Assembly: GCA_964422725.1 (NCBI GenBank)
Contig: CAYRCC010000019.1
Coordinates: forward strand, 1 to 43,424
DNA from: CAKSNH01 sp964422725
GTDB lineage: Bacteria > Bacillota > Clostridia > UBA1381
Direction of reading: 5' to 3'
Length of the DNA stretch: 43,424 bases
The notes beneath the pieces are model-generated. The model saw nothing but the letters and a program-made list of their open reading frames with translations. It ran no database searches and was not told the DNA's origin. Positions 24,995 through 33,462 of the stretch are shown here, piece by piece; positions within the stretch are counted from its first letter, which is position 1; each line of letters opens with the position of its first letter. A program made the position numbers and the translations under genes.

Positions 24995-26221
24995 GTGGGA
25001 GAAAGGACGGTTTTGGTAGTGGGCGGCGGTGCCGCGGGACTGGTAGCGGCAGGTGTGCTTGCCGGGCGCGGCGTTGATGTGGTGTTGATTGAAAAAAATG
25101 ATTTTGTAGGGAAAAAAATCCGTATCACCGGCAAAGGACGGTGTAACATTACCAACGCGGCGGATATTGAGGATTTTTTTGCAAACATTCCGACCAATTC
25201 CAAGTTTTTGTACAGTGCGCTGTACAGCTTTACCAATACAGATATGATAAACCTGCTTAATTCACTGGGACTTGAAACCAAGGTTGAACGCGGCAAAAGA
25301 GTGTTTCCGGTTTCGGATAACGCAAAGGACGTTGTTGAGGCACTTAAAAAATATGCGTTTAAACCCAATGTGAGGTTTGTCAGGGCAACCGCAAAAAGAA
25401 TATTGGTGCAAGACGGGAAAGCAGTCGGAGTGGATACGGACAAAGGCAAAATTATGTCCGACAGTGTTATAATAGCTACGGGCGGAAAGTCGTATCCGCT
25501 GACGGGGTCCGATGGGAGCGGATACAAAATGGCGGCTGAAGCCGGACATACCGTAATAACGCCAAAACCATCACTTGTACCCGTTGTCACAAAGGAAAAA
25601 TGGGTAAGTAAGCTTATGGGACTGTCGCTTAAAAATGTTGAGCTGACTGTTTACAATAGGAAAGGCAAAAAGGTTTTCTCGGATTTCGGGGAAATGCTGT
25701 TTACTCATTTCGGAGTCAGCGGACCTATAGTGCTTTCGGCAAGCGCACATATGAAAAATATAGAAAAAGAAGAGTATAAAATCGCAATGGATTTGAAACC
25801 GGCACTGTCTGCCGAAAAGCTGGATAAGCGTATTTTGCGTGATTTTGAAAAAAATTCGAGAAAACATTTAATAAATGCTTTTGATGAACTATTGCCTAAA
25901 GCGTTAATTCCTGTTATAATAGAAATGTCGGATATAGAACCGCACAAGGAGGTTAATGCGGTAACAAAGTCCGAAAGGGCGGAACTGGTAAAGCTGTTAA
26001 AGGAATTTCCGCTTACGGTTAAAGGTTTTCGTCCGATTGAGGAGGCAATTGTTACTTCCGGCGGAATAAAGGTCGGTGAAATCAATCCGTCAACAATGGA
26101 ATCGAAAATCGTAAAAGGATTGTTCTTTGCCGGTGAGGTGATTGATGTTGATGCGTATACCGGCGGTTTCAATCTGCAATTGGCATTTTCAACCGGACAT
26201 CTTGCCGGAGAAAATGCATAA
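24995..26221 (+). CDS. HI0933/YhiN family FAD-dependent oxidoreductase
   Basis: A 408-residue flavoprotein of the HI0933 family (often named BaiN/YhiN or aminoacetone oxidase-like). The dinucleotide-binding loop is VGGGAAGL near residues 9-16, followed by the family motif GKKIRITGKGRCNITN. The C-terminal part contains TSGGIKVGEI and GEVIDVDAYTGGFNLQ, typical for the family. The substrate is unsettled. The frame is open from 24908, inside the RpiR gene, but GTG 24995 sits 8 bases after AAAGGAG and gives a normal N-terminus, so I chose it. Confidence 0.88.
   Translation: MGERTVLVVGGGAAGLVAAGVLAGRGVDVVLIEKNDFVGKKIRITGKGRCNITNAADIEDFFANIPTNSKFLYSALYSFTNTDMINLLNSLGLETKVERGKRVFPVSDNAKDVVEALKKYAFKPNVRFVRATAKRILVQDGKAVGVDTDKGKIMSDSVIIATGGKSYPLTGSDGSGYKMAAEAGHTVITPKPSLVPVVTKEKWVSKLMGLSLKNVELTVYNRKGKKVFSDFGEMLFTHFGVSGPIVLSASAHMKNIEKEEYKIAMDLKPALSAEKLDKRILRDFEKNSRKHLINAFDELLPKALIPVIIEMSDIEPHKEVNAVTKSERAELVKLLKEFPLTVKGFRPIEEAIVTSGGIKVGEINPSTMESKIVKGLFFAGEVIDVDAYTGGFNLQLAFSTGHLAGENA
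25892..25920 (+). promoter_or_regulatory. Possible internal promoter before hutP
   Basis: TTGCCT (25892-25897), a 17-bp spacer and a perfect TATAAT (25915-25920) inside the flavoprotein gene, about 315 bases before hutP. It could give separate expression of hutP, aroH, cmk and later genes, but may be chance in an AT-rich coding stretch. Confidence 0.3.
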
Positions 26222-26235
26222 ACGGAGGAATAATA

Positions 26236-26646
26236 ATGAATCTTGGAAGCAGAGAAATTTCGGCAGCGGCAGTGAAAATGGCAATAAGCCGTAACAGAGA
26301 GGAAGAAAAAGCGGTGCAGTGCGAGCTTGGCGGCGAGGGAATAAAGGCTGTAGCGGCGGACTTCGGCGGTGAATTTTCAAATGCGGTTACGAAGATGATA
26401 GAAAGAGCCGTTGTGGCGGCTAAGCGTGAGGGTGTTATAGGTGAATCGCACAGCGAAGAGGGTGCGGTTGCCGGAGCGGCGCACGAGGCTGTGGAACAGA
26501 TTATAACCAAAGCTATGGGACTTAATCTCGGCGGAAAAATCGCTATTGCAAGGTCGGGTGACCATGTGGCGGTGTGCGTATTTTTTGCGGTCGGACTGTT
26601 AAATCTTAACGACGTTGCCATTGGTTTGGGTCACAGAGCAATATAA
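26236..26646 (+). CDS. hutP: HutP family protein
   Basis: A 136-residue HutP-like protein. In Bacillus, HutP binds histidine and Mg2+, then the mRNA of the histidine-use operon, and stops early termination. The conserved region is AVVAAKREGVIGESHSEEGA, with H72 and H83 matching the two metal-site histidines of the SH-x-x-x-H region less closely than in Bacillus, and the C-terminus AIGLGHRAI matches the family end. No hut genes are in the window. ATG 26236 follows CGGAGGA. Its RNA target here is unknown. Confidence 0.8.
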   Translation: MNLGSREISAAAVKMAISRNREEEKAVQCELGGEGIKAVAADFGGEFSNAVTKMIERAVVAAKREGVIGESHSEEGAVAGAAHEAVEQIITKAMGLNLGGKIAIARSGDHVAVCVFFAVGLLNLNDVAIGLGHRAI

Positions 26647-26667
26647 AACGAAGAGAGGAATATAATT

Positions 26668-27030
26668 ATGGTAAGAGCTGTAAGAGGAGCGATTACGGTT
26701 GAAAACAACAATTCTGACGAAATTTTGGCGGCAACCGAGCGTATGCTCGGAAAAATATTTGAAACTAACGATTTCAAAAAAGAAGATATGATAAGTATGC
26801 TTTTTTCTTTGACACCTGATTTGAATGCGGTATTTCCGGCAAGAGCGGCAAGAAATATGGGTATAGTAAATGTACCGCTTATGTGTATGAGTGAAATCCC
26901 GATTGAGGGTGCGCTTGAGAAATGTGTTAGGGTACTTATTCAGTTTAATACGGACAAAAGTCTTGACGAAGTGAATCACGTGTATCTTGAAAAAGCGACA
27001 GCACTGCGTCCGGACTTGGTAAAGGAATAA
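26668..27030 (+). CDS. aroH: Chorismate mutase, AroH type
   Basis: A 120-residue monofunctional chorismate mutase that turns chorismate into prephenate for Phe and Tyr synthesis. The active-site residues of the Bacillus enzyme are all kept: R6, R62, C73, E76, R88 and Y106 (Bacillus R7, R63, C75, E78, R90, Y108). It is the small trimeric AroH fold, not the helical AroQ type. It lies 21 bases after hutP and 23 bases before cmk, away from other aromatic genes. Confidence 0.93.
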   Translation: MVRAVRGAITVENNNSDEILAATERMLGKIFETNDFKKEDMISMLFSLTPDLNAVFPARAARNMGIVNVPLMCMSEIPIEGALEKCVRVLIQFNTDKSLDEVNHVYLEKATALRPDLVKE

Positions 27031-27053
27031 ACACTCGGAAAGGAAGCTTGAAA

Positions 27054-27740
27054 GTGGAAAATATAGGTATTGCTATTGACGGACCTGCCGGTGCTGGCAA
27101 AAGTACGATTGCGAAGTTGGTAGCGAAAAAAATGGGTTTTGTATATATTGATACGGGTGCGATGTACCGTGCTGTTGCGCTTTATGCGATTAACAACGGG
27201 ATTGATGTAAAAACCGAAAAAGAAAAATTTATATCAATGCTTGACAACATCGAAATAAGCATAAAGTACAGCGAGGACGGGCAGAGAATATTGCTTTGCG
27301 GCAATGACGTTTCGGAGCGTATAAGAGAGGCTGATGTAAGTCTTGGCGCATCAAATGTAGCGGTTATTCCGGAAGTTAGGCTGAAACTGGTTGAGCTTCA
27401 GCGAAATCTTGCAAAGCACGGCAATGTAATTATGGACGGGCGCGACATAGGGACATATGTACTTCCCGATGCAAGTGTAAAAATTTTCCTTACCGCCTCA
27501 ACGGAGGAGCGCGCAAAACGCAGATATGACGAACTGACGGCAAAAGGTACGGAATGCAGCTTTGAAGATGTAAAGAGAGATATGGAGTACAGAGATAAAA
27601 ACGATTCCGAACGTGAATTTGCGCCGCTGCGTCAGGCTGAAGATGCCGTGTTGGTTGACACCACCGATAAAAATCTTGAACAGGCAGTCGAGGTTATAGA
27701 AAACTTGATAAGGGATAAAATACAGGCAACGGAGGAGTAG
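27054..27740 (+). CDS. cmk: Cytidylate kinase
   Basis: A 228-residue kinase that phosphorylates CMP and dCMP. The P-loop is GPAGAGKST near residues 10-18, followed by YIDTGAMYRAVAL, the CMP-binding insert and MDGRDIGTYVLPDA. I chose GTG 27054, 7 bases after AGGAAG; TTG 27048 is too close to that site. It is followed 2 bases after its stop by plsC and then ispH-rpsA. This cmk-plsC-ispH/rpsA order is conserved in Clostridia and related to the cmk-ypfD pair of Bacillus. Confidence 0.96.
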   Translation: MENIGIAIDGPAGAGKSTIAKLVAKKMGFVYIDTGAMYRAVALYAINNGIDVKTEKEKFISMLDNIEISIKYSEDGQRILLCGNDVSERIREADVSLGASNVAVIPEVRLKLVELQRNLAKHGNVIMDGRDIGTYVLPDASVKIFLTASTEERAKRRYDELTAKGTECSFEDVKRDMEYRDKNDSEREFAPLRQAEDAVLVDTTDKNLEQAVEVIENLIRDKIQATEE

Positions 27741-27742
27741 CA

Positions 27743-28324
27743 GTGGGGTTTTATAATTTTGCGAAAATACTTATGAAAGTATTTCTGTTTTTCTGTTTTC
27801 GTATAAAGAAAACAGGTGTGGAAAATATCCCTAAAGAGGGCGGAGCAATTTTGGCTGTGAATCATACGTCGAATTGGGACGTTTTGGTAGTCGGAACGAC
27901 GTTTTCGAGGACTATGCGGTATATGGCTAAAGCCGAAATGTTCAAAAACAGAATTTTGGGCGGTTTATTTAAGAGTCTGGGAGCTTTTCCGGTACATAGG
28001 GGCAGAGGAGATATCGGAGCGGTTAAGAGTGCTTTTGAGATTTTAAATAATCAGCAGGTAATGCTGATGTTTCCGGAGGGAAAAAGAGTTAAGAAAAATA
28101 TAAGAACCGAGGCAAAGGCAGGAGTTGCAATGATTGCCTCGAAAGCTAAAGTGCCTGTGATACCGGTTCATATTATTGGCGATTACAAATGGATGGGCAA
28201 AATTGTCGTTGTATACGGCAAACCGATTGAATTTTCACAGTATTACGACAAAAAAGTTACAATGGATGAACTTCAGCGGTTAAGTAATGACGTATTAAGT
28301 ACGATATATAATTTGGAGGCTTAA
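27743..28324 (+). CDS. plsC: 1-acyl-sn-glycerol-3-phosphate acyltransferase
   Basis: A 193-residue membrane-associated acyltransferase that adds the second fatty acid in phosphatidic acid synthesis. The catalytic H-x4-D motif is HTSNWD (H41, D46). The phosphate-binding block is FPEGKR (110-115); the more common form is FPEGTR, so the lysine is a mild change. A hydrophobic N-terminal stretch (about 5-19) suits membrane contact. It starts at GTG 27743, only 5 bases after GGAGGAG and 2 bases after the cmk stop, so translation is probably coupled. Confidence 0.92.
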   Translation: MGFYNFAKILMKVFLFFCFRIKKTGVENIPKEGGAILAVNHTSNWDVLVVGTTFSRTMRYMAKAEMFKNRILGGLFKSLGAFPVHRGRGDIGAVKSAFEILNNQQVMLMFPEGKRVKKNIRTEAKAGVAMIASKAKVPVIPVHIIGDYKWMGKIVVVYGKPIEFSQYYDKKVTMDELQRLSNDVLSTIYNLEA

Positions 28325-28328
28325 TCTG

Positions 28329-30254
28329 ATGAGTGTTATTGTTGCGAAAACAGCAGGCTTTTGCTATGGCGTAAAGCGTGCGGTTGATGCCGTATATGAA
28401 AAAATCGAAACGAATAACGGCGGCAAAATTGCCACACTGGGACAGCTTATTCACAATAAACAGGTTGTAACCGATTTGGAGCGGCATGGAGTATCGGTGT
28501 ATGAAAATGCCGAGGATATTCCCGGTGACGTTGATTTGATTATCAGAACGCATGGTATTACAAAACAGGCTTTGGATATAATAAAGAGCAAGAATATCGC
28601 TTTTAACGATTTAACTTGTCCGTTCGTGTCAAAGATACACAAAATTGTAAGCGAGCATTACGAAAAAGGGTATCAAATTGTGATTGTCGGAGATAAAAAC
28701 CACCCCGAGGTTGTGGGAATAAATGGTTGGTGTAACAATTCGGCAATTATTTTATACGAGTGTGACAGCGAAATTTTTGATAAAATCGCACAAAAAAAGC
28801 TCTGTATTGTAGCACAAACTACAATAAACAGAGAAATTTTTGAGCAAATTGTACAATTTACAAAAAAAACTTGCAAAGAGGTAGTGTTTTTTGATACAAT
28901 ATGTAATGCGACGAAAGATAGACAGTCGGAAACGTTGGAATTGGCAAAAAAATCCGATGTAATGATTGTGGTCGGCGGTAAGGAAAGCTCAAACACGAGA
29001 AAACTGTTTGAGATTTCAAAAAAGTATTGTCCGACAACTTTTCATATTGAAACTTTTGAGGATTTGCCTCAAAATATAAATTTAAAAAATAAAAATATAG
29101 GTATTACGGCAGGGGCATCAACGCCGCACCGTATTATCGAGGAGGTTTATTCAACAATGGAAAATTTTGAACAAATGCTGGAGGAGTCATTGAAAACTTT
29201 AAATACAGGAGATGTAGTAACCGGTACGGTTGTCGAAGTTCGCAACAATGAAGTTATTGTGGACCTCGGATTTAAGTCTGACGGTATTCTTACCTTGGAC
29301 AACCTTACGGACGATCCTTCGTTAAAACCGTCTGACATTGTAAAAGTCGGCGATGAAATCGAAGTATTCGTTATAGGCGTAAATGATGCCGAGGGTAAAA
29401 CCGTGCTGTCAAGAAAGAAACTTGTTGCTATGGAAAGCTGGAAGAAAATTCAGGCAGCCTGCGAAGAAAAGACAATTCTTGAAGGTAAAGTTATTCAGGC
29501 AGTTAAGGGCGGTGTAATCGTTCTTACAGACGGCAGCAAGGTATTCATTCCGGCACGTCAGGCATCTGAGAGATTTATTCAGGATCTTACAACATTGGTA
29601 GGCACAACCGTTAAGTTCAGAATCATTGAAATGGACGAAAGAAGAAAACGTGTTGTAGGTTCGATTCGTTCGGTTCTTGAAGAAGAAAGAAAAGCAGAAG
29701 AGGAAAAGTTCTGGGCAGGCGTTGAAATCGGCAAGGAATATACCGGTACGGTTAAGTCAATCACTAACTTCGGTGCGTTTGTGGATATCGGCGGTGTTGA
29801 CGGACTTATCCATATTTCGGAGCTTAGCTGGACTAAGATCAAGCACCCGTCTGAAATAGTAAAAGAGGGTGACGTTGTTAAAGTATACATTAAGGATCTT
29901 AACAATGAAACAAAGAAGATTTCTTTGGGTTACAAAAAGCAAGAAGATAATCCTTGGACAATTGCACAGTCAAAATATAATGTAGGTGACACTGTTTCGT
30001 GTAAGATTGTTCGTATGATGCCGTTTGGTGCGTTTGCGGAAATTATTCCTACGGTTGACGGTCTTATCCACATTTCGCAGATTGCAGATAAGAGAATCGG
30101 CAAGCCGGAAGATGTGCTTGAAATCGGTCAGATAGTTGATGCTAAGATTACGGACGCTAACTGGGAAGAAAAGAAAATCAGCCTAAGCATCAGAGCATTG
30201 ATTGCTCCGGTTGAAGAGTCGACAGAAGAAGCACCGGCTGAAACAGAAGAATAA
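28329..30254 (+). CDS. ispH-rpsA: Fusion of IspH (HMBPP reductase) and ribosomal protein S1
   Basis: A 641-residue fusion. Residues 1-275 are IspH, the iron-sulfur enzyme ending the MEP isoprenoid pathway: cluster cysteines C12, C97 and C192, H42, H125 and E127, matching E. coli C12, C96, C197, H41, H124 and E126. Residues 277-641 hold four S1 RNA-binding domains at about 293-362, 381-450, 467-536 and 553-622, with an acidic tail. Such fusions are known in Clostridia. At the junction GAGGAGG (29139-29145) lies 11 bases before the in-frame ATG 29157, and codon style shifts there, so S1 is probably also made alone. Confidence 0.95.
   Translation: MSVIVAKTAGFCYGVKRAVDAVYEKIETNNGGKIATLGQLIHNKQVVTDLERHGVSVYENAEDIPGDVDLIIRTHGITKQALDIIKSKNIAFNDLTCPFVSKIHKIVSEHYEKGYQIVIVGDKNHPEVVGINGWCNNSAIILYECDSEIFDKIAQKKLCIVAQTTINREIFEQIVQFTKKTCKEVVFFDTICNATKDRQSETLELAKKSDVMIVVGGKESSNTRKLFEISKKYCPTTFHIETFEDLPQNINLKNKNIGITAGASTPHRIIEEVYSTMENFEQMLEESLKTLNTGDVVTGTVVEVRNNEVIVDLGFKSDGILTLDNLTDDPSLKPSDIVKVGDEIEVFVIGVNDAEGKTVLSRKKLVAMESWKKIQAACEEKTILEGKVIQAVKGGVIVLTDGSKVFIPARQASERFIQDLTTLVGTTVKFRIIEMDERRKRVVGSIRSVLEEERKAEEEKFWAGVEIGKEYTGTVKSITNFGAFVDIGGVDGLIHISELSWTKIKHPSEIVKEGDVVKVYIKDLNNETKKISLGYKKQEDNPWTIAQSKYNVGDTVSCKIVRMMPFGAFAEIIPTVDGLIHISQIADKRIGKPEDVLEIGQIVDAKITDANWEEKKISLSIRALIAPVEESTEEAPAETEE
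29139..29159 (+). promoter_or_regulatory. Internal ribosome site and start codon for stand-alone S1
   Basis: GAGGAGG (29139-29145) precedes an in-frame ATG (29157-29159, residue M277 of the fusion) by 11 bases. Starting here gives a 365-residue protein MENFEQMLEESL... with all four S1 domains and no IspH part. The position, exactly between the two domains, supports real use; proof needs protein or ribosome-profiling data. Confidence 0.6.
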
Positions 30255-30274
30255 TATTAAGATAATGTCAGAAA

Positions 30275-30297
30275 AGTCGACTTTGGTCGGCTTTTTT
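30275..30297 (+). terminator. Terminator after ispH-rpsA
   Basis: AGTCGAC (30275-30281) pairs with GTCGGCT (30286-30292) with one wobble, loop TTTG, followed by a run of six Ts (30292-30297). It closes the uvrC-to-rpsA stretch. Confidence 0.85.
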
Positions 30298-30382
30298 GCG
30301 TAATATCAGCTGTATTTTCAATGTGTATGCGGCGATATACGAAAAACGATATTGCCGGCGGAAGGTATGAGGAGGAATGGGA

Positions 30383-31423
30383 TTGGAAAGGTTAATTAAA
30401 GAGCTTAGCGACTTGCGCGGTTTGTCCGGTTATGAGTATAGGCTTACAGATGTGATAAAGGAAAAGCTTTCGCCGTATGCCGATGACGTATATACGGATA
30501 AGCTCGGAAGTGTCATAGCTGTAAAACGGTGCGGAAAGCCGAACGCACGCAAAGTGATGATTGAGGCGCATTGCGATGAAATCGGACTTATGGTAAGCGA
30601 TATCGACGAAAACGGCTTTATTACTTTTGTAAATATCGGCGGTGTTGATCCGAGAATTTTGCCGGCACTTGAGGTTGTGGTACACGGAAAGTGCGATTTG
30701 CACGGCGTTATAGGTGCAAAACCGCCGCATTTGCAGTTGCCCGACGAAGCTAAAAAGAGTGCCGGAATTAAGGATATGGCAATTGATGTCGGTATGAATC
30801 GCGAGCAAGTGCGTGAGGTCGTGTCAATTGGGGACAGCATTACGATAGCGCAGTCTGTCGGCAGACTCGGCAGCGGGCAGTTCAGCGGAAAAACGCTTGA
30901 CGACAGAGCCGGAGTTGCGGCAATTATAAGTGTACTCAAAGCATTGCAAAAGATAAAAATTGAGGTTGATGTGTATGCGGTGGCGGCTGTACAGGAGGAA
31001 GTGGGATGCCGCGGTGCAAAAACAGCGACATATGCCATAGAACCCGATATTGCGGTTGCAATAGACGTGTGCCACGGTATAACTCCGGACAACTCGTATA
31101 ATGCGTTTAAGCTTGGCTGCGGTGCGGTTTTGTCGGCAGGCCCTAACATTCATCAGCAGCTGCTTGAAAGATTGTTGGATACGGCGAAAAAGTATAATAT
31201 TAAAACGGAGCTTGATGTCTGCGGCGGCAATACCGGTACGGACGGCTGGGTTATGCAGGTGTCGCGTATAGGCGTGCCGACGGCGGTAATATCAATTCCG
31301 CTCAAATATATGCATACATCGGTTGAAACACTTGCTTTATCCGATGTTGAGACTGTGGTGTCACTTTTGGCATTTTTTATTCAGGATATAGATGTTGATT
31401 TGGAGGGGTGGCTGTGCTGTTAA
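30383..31423 (+). CDS. M42 family metallopeptidase, paralogue 1
   Basis: A 346-residue cytoplasmic aminopeptidase/glutamyl aminopeptidase-like enzyme of the TET type (M42), which trims peptides inside large hollow particles. Expected two-metal ligands: H63 (EAHCDEIG), D173 (LDDRAG), E206 (QEEVG, base E205), D228 and H311 (YMHTSVE). The usual HMDE reads HCDE here. I chose TTG 30383, 7 bases after GGAGG; ATG 30377 is only one base from that site. It is the first of three overlapping paralogues. Confidence 0.88.
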   Translation: MERLIKELSDLRGLSGYEYRLTDVIKEKLSPYADDVYTDKLGSVIAVKRCGKPNARKVMIEAHCDEIGLMVSDIDENGFITFVNIGGVDPRILPALEVVVHGKCDLHGVIGAKPPHLQLPDEAKKSAGIKDMAIDVGMNREQVREVVSIGDSITIAQSVGRLGSGQFSGKTLDDRAGVAAIISVLKALQKIKIEVDVYAVAAVQEEVGCRGAKTATYAIEPDIAVAIDVCHGITPDNSYNAFKLGCGAVLSAGPNIHQQLLERLLDTAKKYNIKTELDVCGGNTGTDGWVMQVSRIGVPTAVISIPLKYMHTSVETLALSDVETVVSLLAFFIQDIDVDLEGWLCC

Positions 31424-32430
31424 AGGAATTATGCGAGGCGGACGGTGTAAGCGGAAATGAAAAAGCGGTGCGCGATATATTACTGCGCGAAGTGCAAAAG
31501 GTTGCAGATGATGTAAAAGTGGACACAATGGGTAATTTGATTGTGTACAAAAAAGGCAAGTGTTCCGAAAAGCGGATTATGATGTCCGCACATATGGACG
31601 AGGTTGGGTTTATTATTACGGGCATCACAGAGGACGGATATTTGAAATTCGATACTGTCGGCGGAATAGATACAAGAGTTATTATTTCAAAAAAAGTGAG
31701 AATCGGAAAAAAACGTGTTGCCGGAGTGATTGGTATGAAGGCGATACATTTGCAAAAAGCCTCTGAACGCGAAAACGTACCGGCGATAAGGGATTTGTTT
31801 ATTGATGTGGGCGCGGAGAGTAAGTCGGAGGCTGAAAAAATGGTGCATATAGGCGAGTATGCGGCGTTTGATACTGAGTATGCCGAAATCGGAAACGAAA
31901 GAATAAAGGCAAAGGCGATTGATGACAGAGCCGGCTGCGCCGTTTTGCTTGACACATTAAAGCAAGAATGTAAATATGACAGATATGTATGCTTTTTGGT
32001 ACAGGAGGAAGTCGGACTTCGCGGCGCACAAATTGCGGCAAACAGGATAAAGCCCGACATTGCATTGGTGCTTGAGAGTACAACCTGTTCAGATGTGTTC
32101 GGTTCAAAGGAACACGAGTATGCGACGGTGTCGGGAGACGGCGTTGTGGTGAGTTTTATGGACAGGAGCAGTATTGTTGACAGCAATTACAGAAAGTGGC
32201 TCTACAACAGTGCTGAGAAAGCCAAAATACCTGTTCAGTACAAGAAAACCACGATGGGCGGTAACGATGCCGGCGCAATACACATTTCGGGTGAGGGTGT
32301 AAAAACGGCATCGCTGTCGATACCGTGCAGATATTTACATTCGCCGGCGGGAGTTGCGGCAAAATCGGATATTGACGCAATGCGTAAACTGGTTGAAATA
32401 TTTATAGACAGAGCGGAGGAAGTGATATAA
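31414..32430 (+). CDS. M42 family metallopeptidase, paralogue 2
   Basis: A 338-residue M42 peptidase. Ligands are H60 (SAHMDEVG), D170 (AIDDRAG), E198/E199 (QEEVGLRGA), and H309 (RYLHSPAG). The fifth ligand position holds E221 (LVLESTTC), where the other two copies have aspartate; both residues occur in the family. The start is GTG 31414, 5 bases after GGAGGGG, inside the last codons of paralogue 1 (10-base overlap). The GTG at 31408 overlaps the ribosome site. Confidence 0.88.
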   Translation: MLLKELCEADGVSGNEKAVRDILLREVQKVADDVKVDTMGNLIVYKKGKCSEKRIMMSAHMDEVGFIITGITEDGYLKFDTVGGIDTRVIISKKVRIGKKRVAGVIGMKAIHLQKASERENVPAIRDLFIDVGAESKSEAEKMVHIGEYAAFDTEYAEIGNERIKAKAIDDRAGCAVLLDTLKQECKYDRYVCFLVQEEVGLRGAQIAANRIKPDIALVLESTTCSDVFGSKEHEYATVSGDGVVVSFMDRSSIVDSNYRKWLYNSAEKAKIPVQYKKTTMGGNDAGAIHISGEGVKTASLSIPCRYLHSPAGVAAKSDIDAMRKLVEIFIDRAEEVI

Positions 32431-33410
32431 TGGAACTGCTTAAAAAATTAACTCAAATAAACAGTGTGTCGGGTAATGAGGGTGCGATTTGCGAGCTTAT
32501 AAAAAAGGAAACCGAACCGTATGCCGATGATGTCAGAATTGATGCACTGGGCAATCTCATTGTGCATAAAAAGGGAAACGGTAAAAAGATTATGTATGCC
32601 GCACATATGGACGAAATCGGAGTTATTGCCACATTTATTGACGACAACGGATTTGTGAGGTTCGGAGCGGTAGGCGGACTTAATGTTCGTGATTTGGTGT
32701 ACAACAGGGTAGTGTTTTCAAACGGTACTGTCGGAGTTATAGGCAGTGAGGAGGAAAACTTTAAAAAGACTGCCTCGGTAAGTAAATTGTATATAGATAT
32801 CGGTGCCGCAAATCGTGATGAGGCGGAAAAAATGGTTTCTGTAGGCGATACGGCTGTGTTTGAGGGCGATATGCATATTGTCGGTAACAGGGTTATATCG
32901 AAGGCGCTCGATAACAGAGTCGGCTGTTATGTCCTTATAGAAACGCTCAAAAGGATTAATTCGTCGGTCAACGACTTGTACTTTGTATTTACGGTACAGG
33001 AGGAAGTCGGACTTCGCGGTGCAAGAACCGCGGCATACGGTGTTGCGCCGGATATGGCGGTTGCGGTTGATGTTACGGATACGGGAGATGTTCCGGAGTG
33101 CGAGAGAATGGCGGTGAAGCTGGGAAAAGGCGCGGCAGTGAAAATTAAGGACAGCTCTGTTTTGTGCCACAGTGACGTTAGAACGTTGCTGATAGAAACC
33201 GCAAAGGAAAATAATATTGCATATCAGTTGGAGATACTTAATGCAGGCGGTACAGATGCCGGCGCAATTCATACGACACGTGAGGGTGTGCCTACCGGAG
33301 GATTGTCAATTCCGACACGATATATTCATTCACCGTCCGAAACGGCGGATATGGGTGATATAAAGGCGTGCATTGATTTGCTTGCGGCAGTTTCGGAAAA
33401 GAAACTGTAA
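32430..33410 (+). CDS. M42 family metallopeptidase, paralogue 3
   Basis: A 326-residue M42 peptidase, the shortest of the three. Ligands are H59 (AAHMDEIG), D161 (ALDNRVG, where the others have DDRAG), E191/E192 (QEEVGLRGA), D214 (VAVDVTDTGD) and H300 (RYIHSPSE). ATG 32430 overlaps the stop of paralogue 2 by one base, after a GGAGGA site. The three differ in length and second-shell residues, which suggests different peptide preferences or a mixed particle (inference). Confidence 0.88.
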   Translation: MELLKKLTQINSVSGNEGAICELIKKETEPYADDVRIDALGNLIVHKKGNGKKIMYAAHMDEIGVIATFIDDNGFVRFGAVGGLNVRDLVYNRVVFSNGTVGVIGSEEENFKKTASVSKLYIDIGAANRDEAEKMVSVGDTAVFEGDMHIVGNRVISKALDNRVGCYVLIETLKRINSSVNDLYFVFTVQEEVGLRGARTAAYGVAPDMAVAVDVTDTGDVPECERMAVKLGKGAAVKIKDSSVLCHSDVRTLLIETAKENNIAYQLEILNAGGTDAGAIHTTREGVPTGGLSIPTRYIHSPSETADMGDIKACIDLLAAVSEKKL

Positions 33411-33429
33411 ACAAAACGGAATACAGGTT

Positions 33430-33462
33430 TGCCGAAAGGGGCTGACTCTTTCGGCAGCCTTT
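33430..33462 (+). terminator. Terminator after the M42 operon
   Basis: A perfect 9-bp stem, TGCCGAAAG (33430-33438) with CTTTCGGCA (33448-33456), and a short T-tail (33460-33462). GGGGCT (33438-33443) could instead pair with AGCCCC (33470-33475), giving an alternative fold that reaches into the repeat element. Confidence 0.65.

Noticed and set aside
24607..25590. A 327-residue open frame on the minus strand across the RpiR and flavoprotein genes
   Set aside because: It is antisense to two well-supported genes, spans their junction, shows low-complexity Ser/Thr/Pro content and no family motif. Long antisense frames are common with this codon use.
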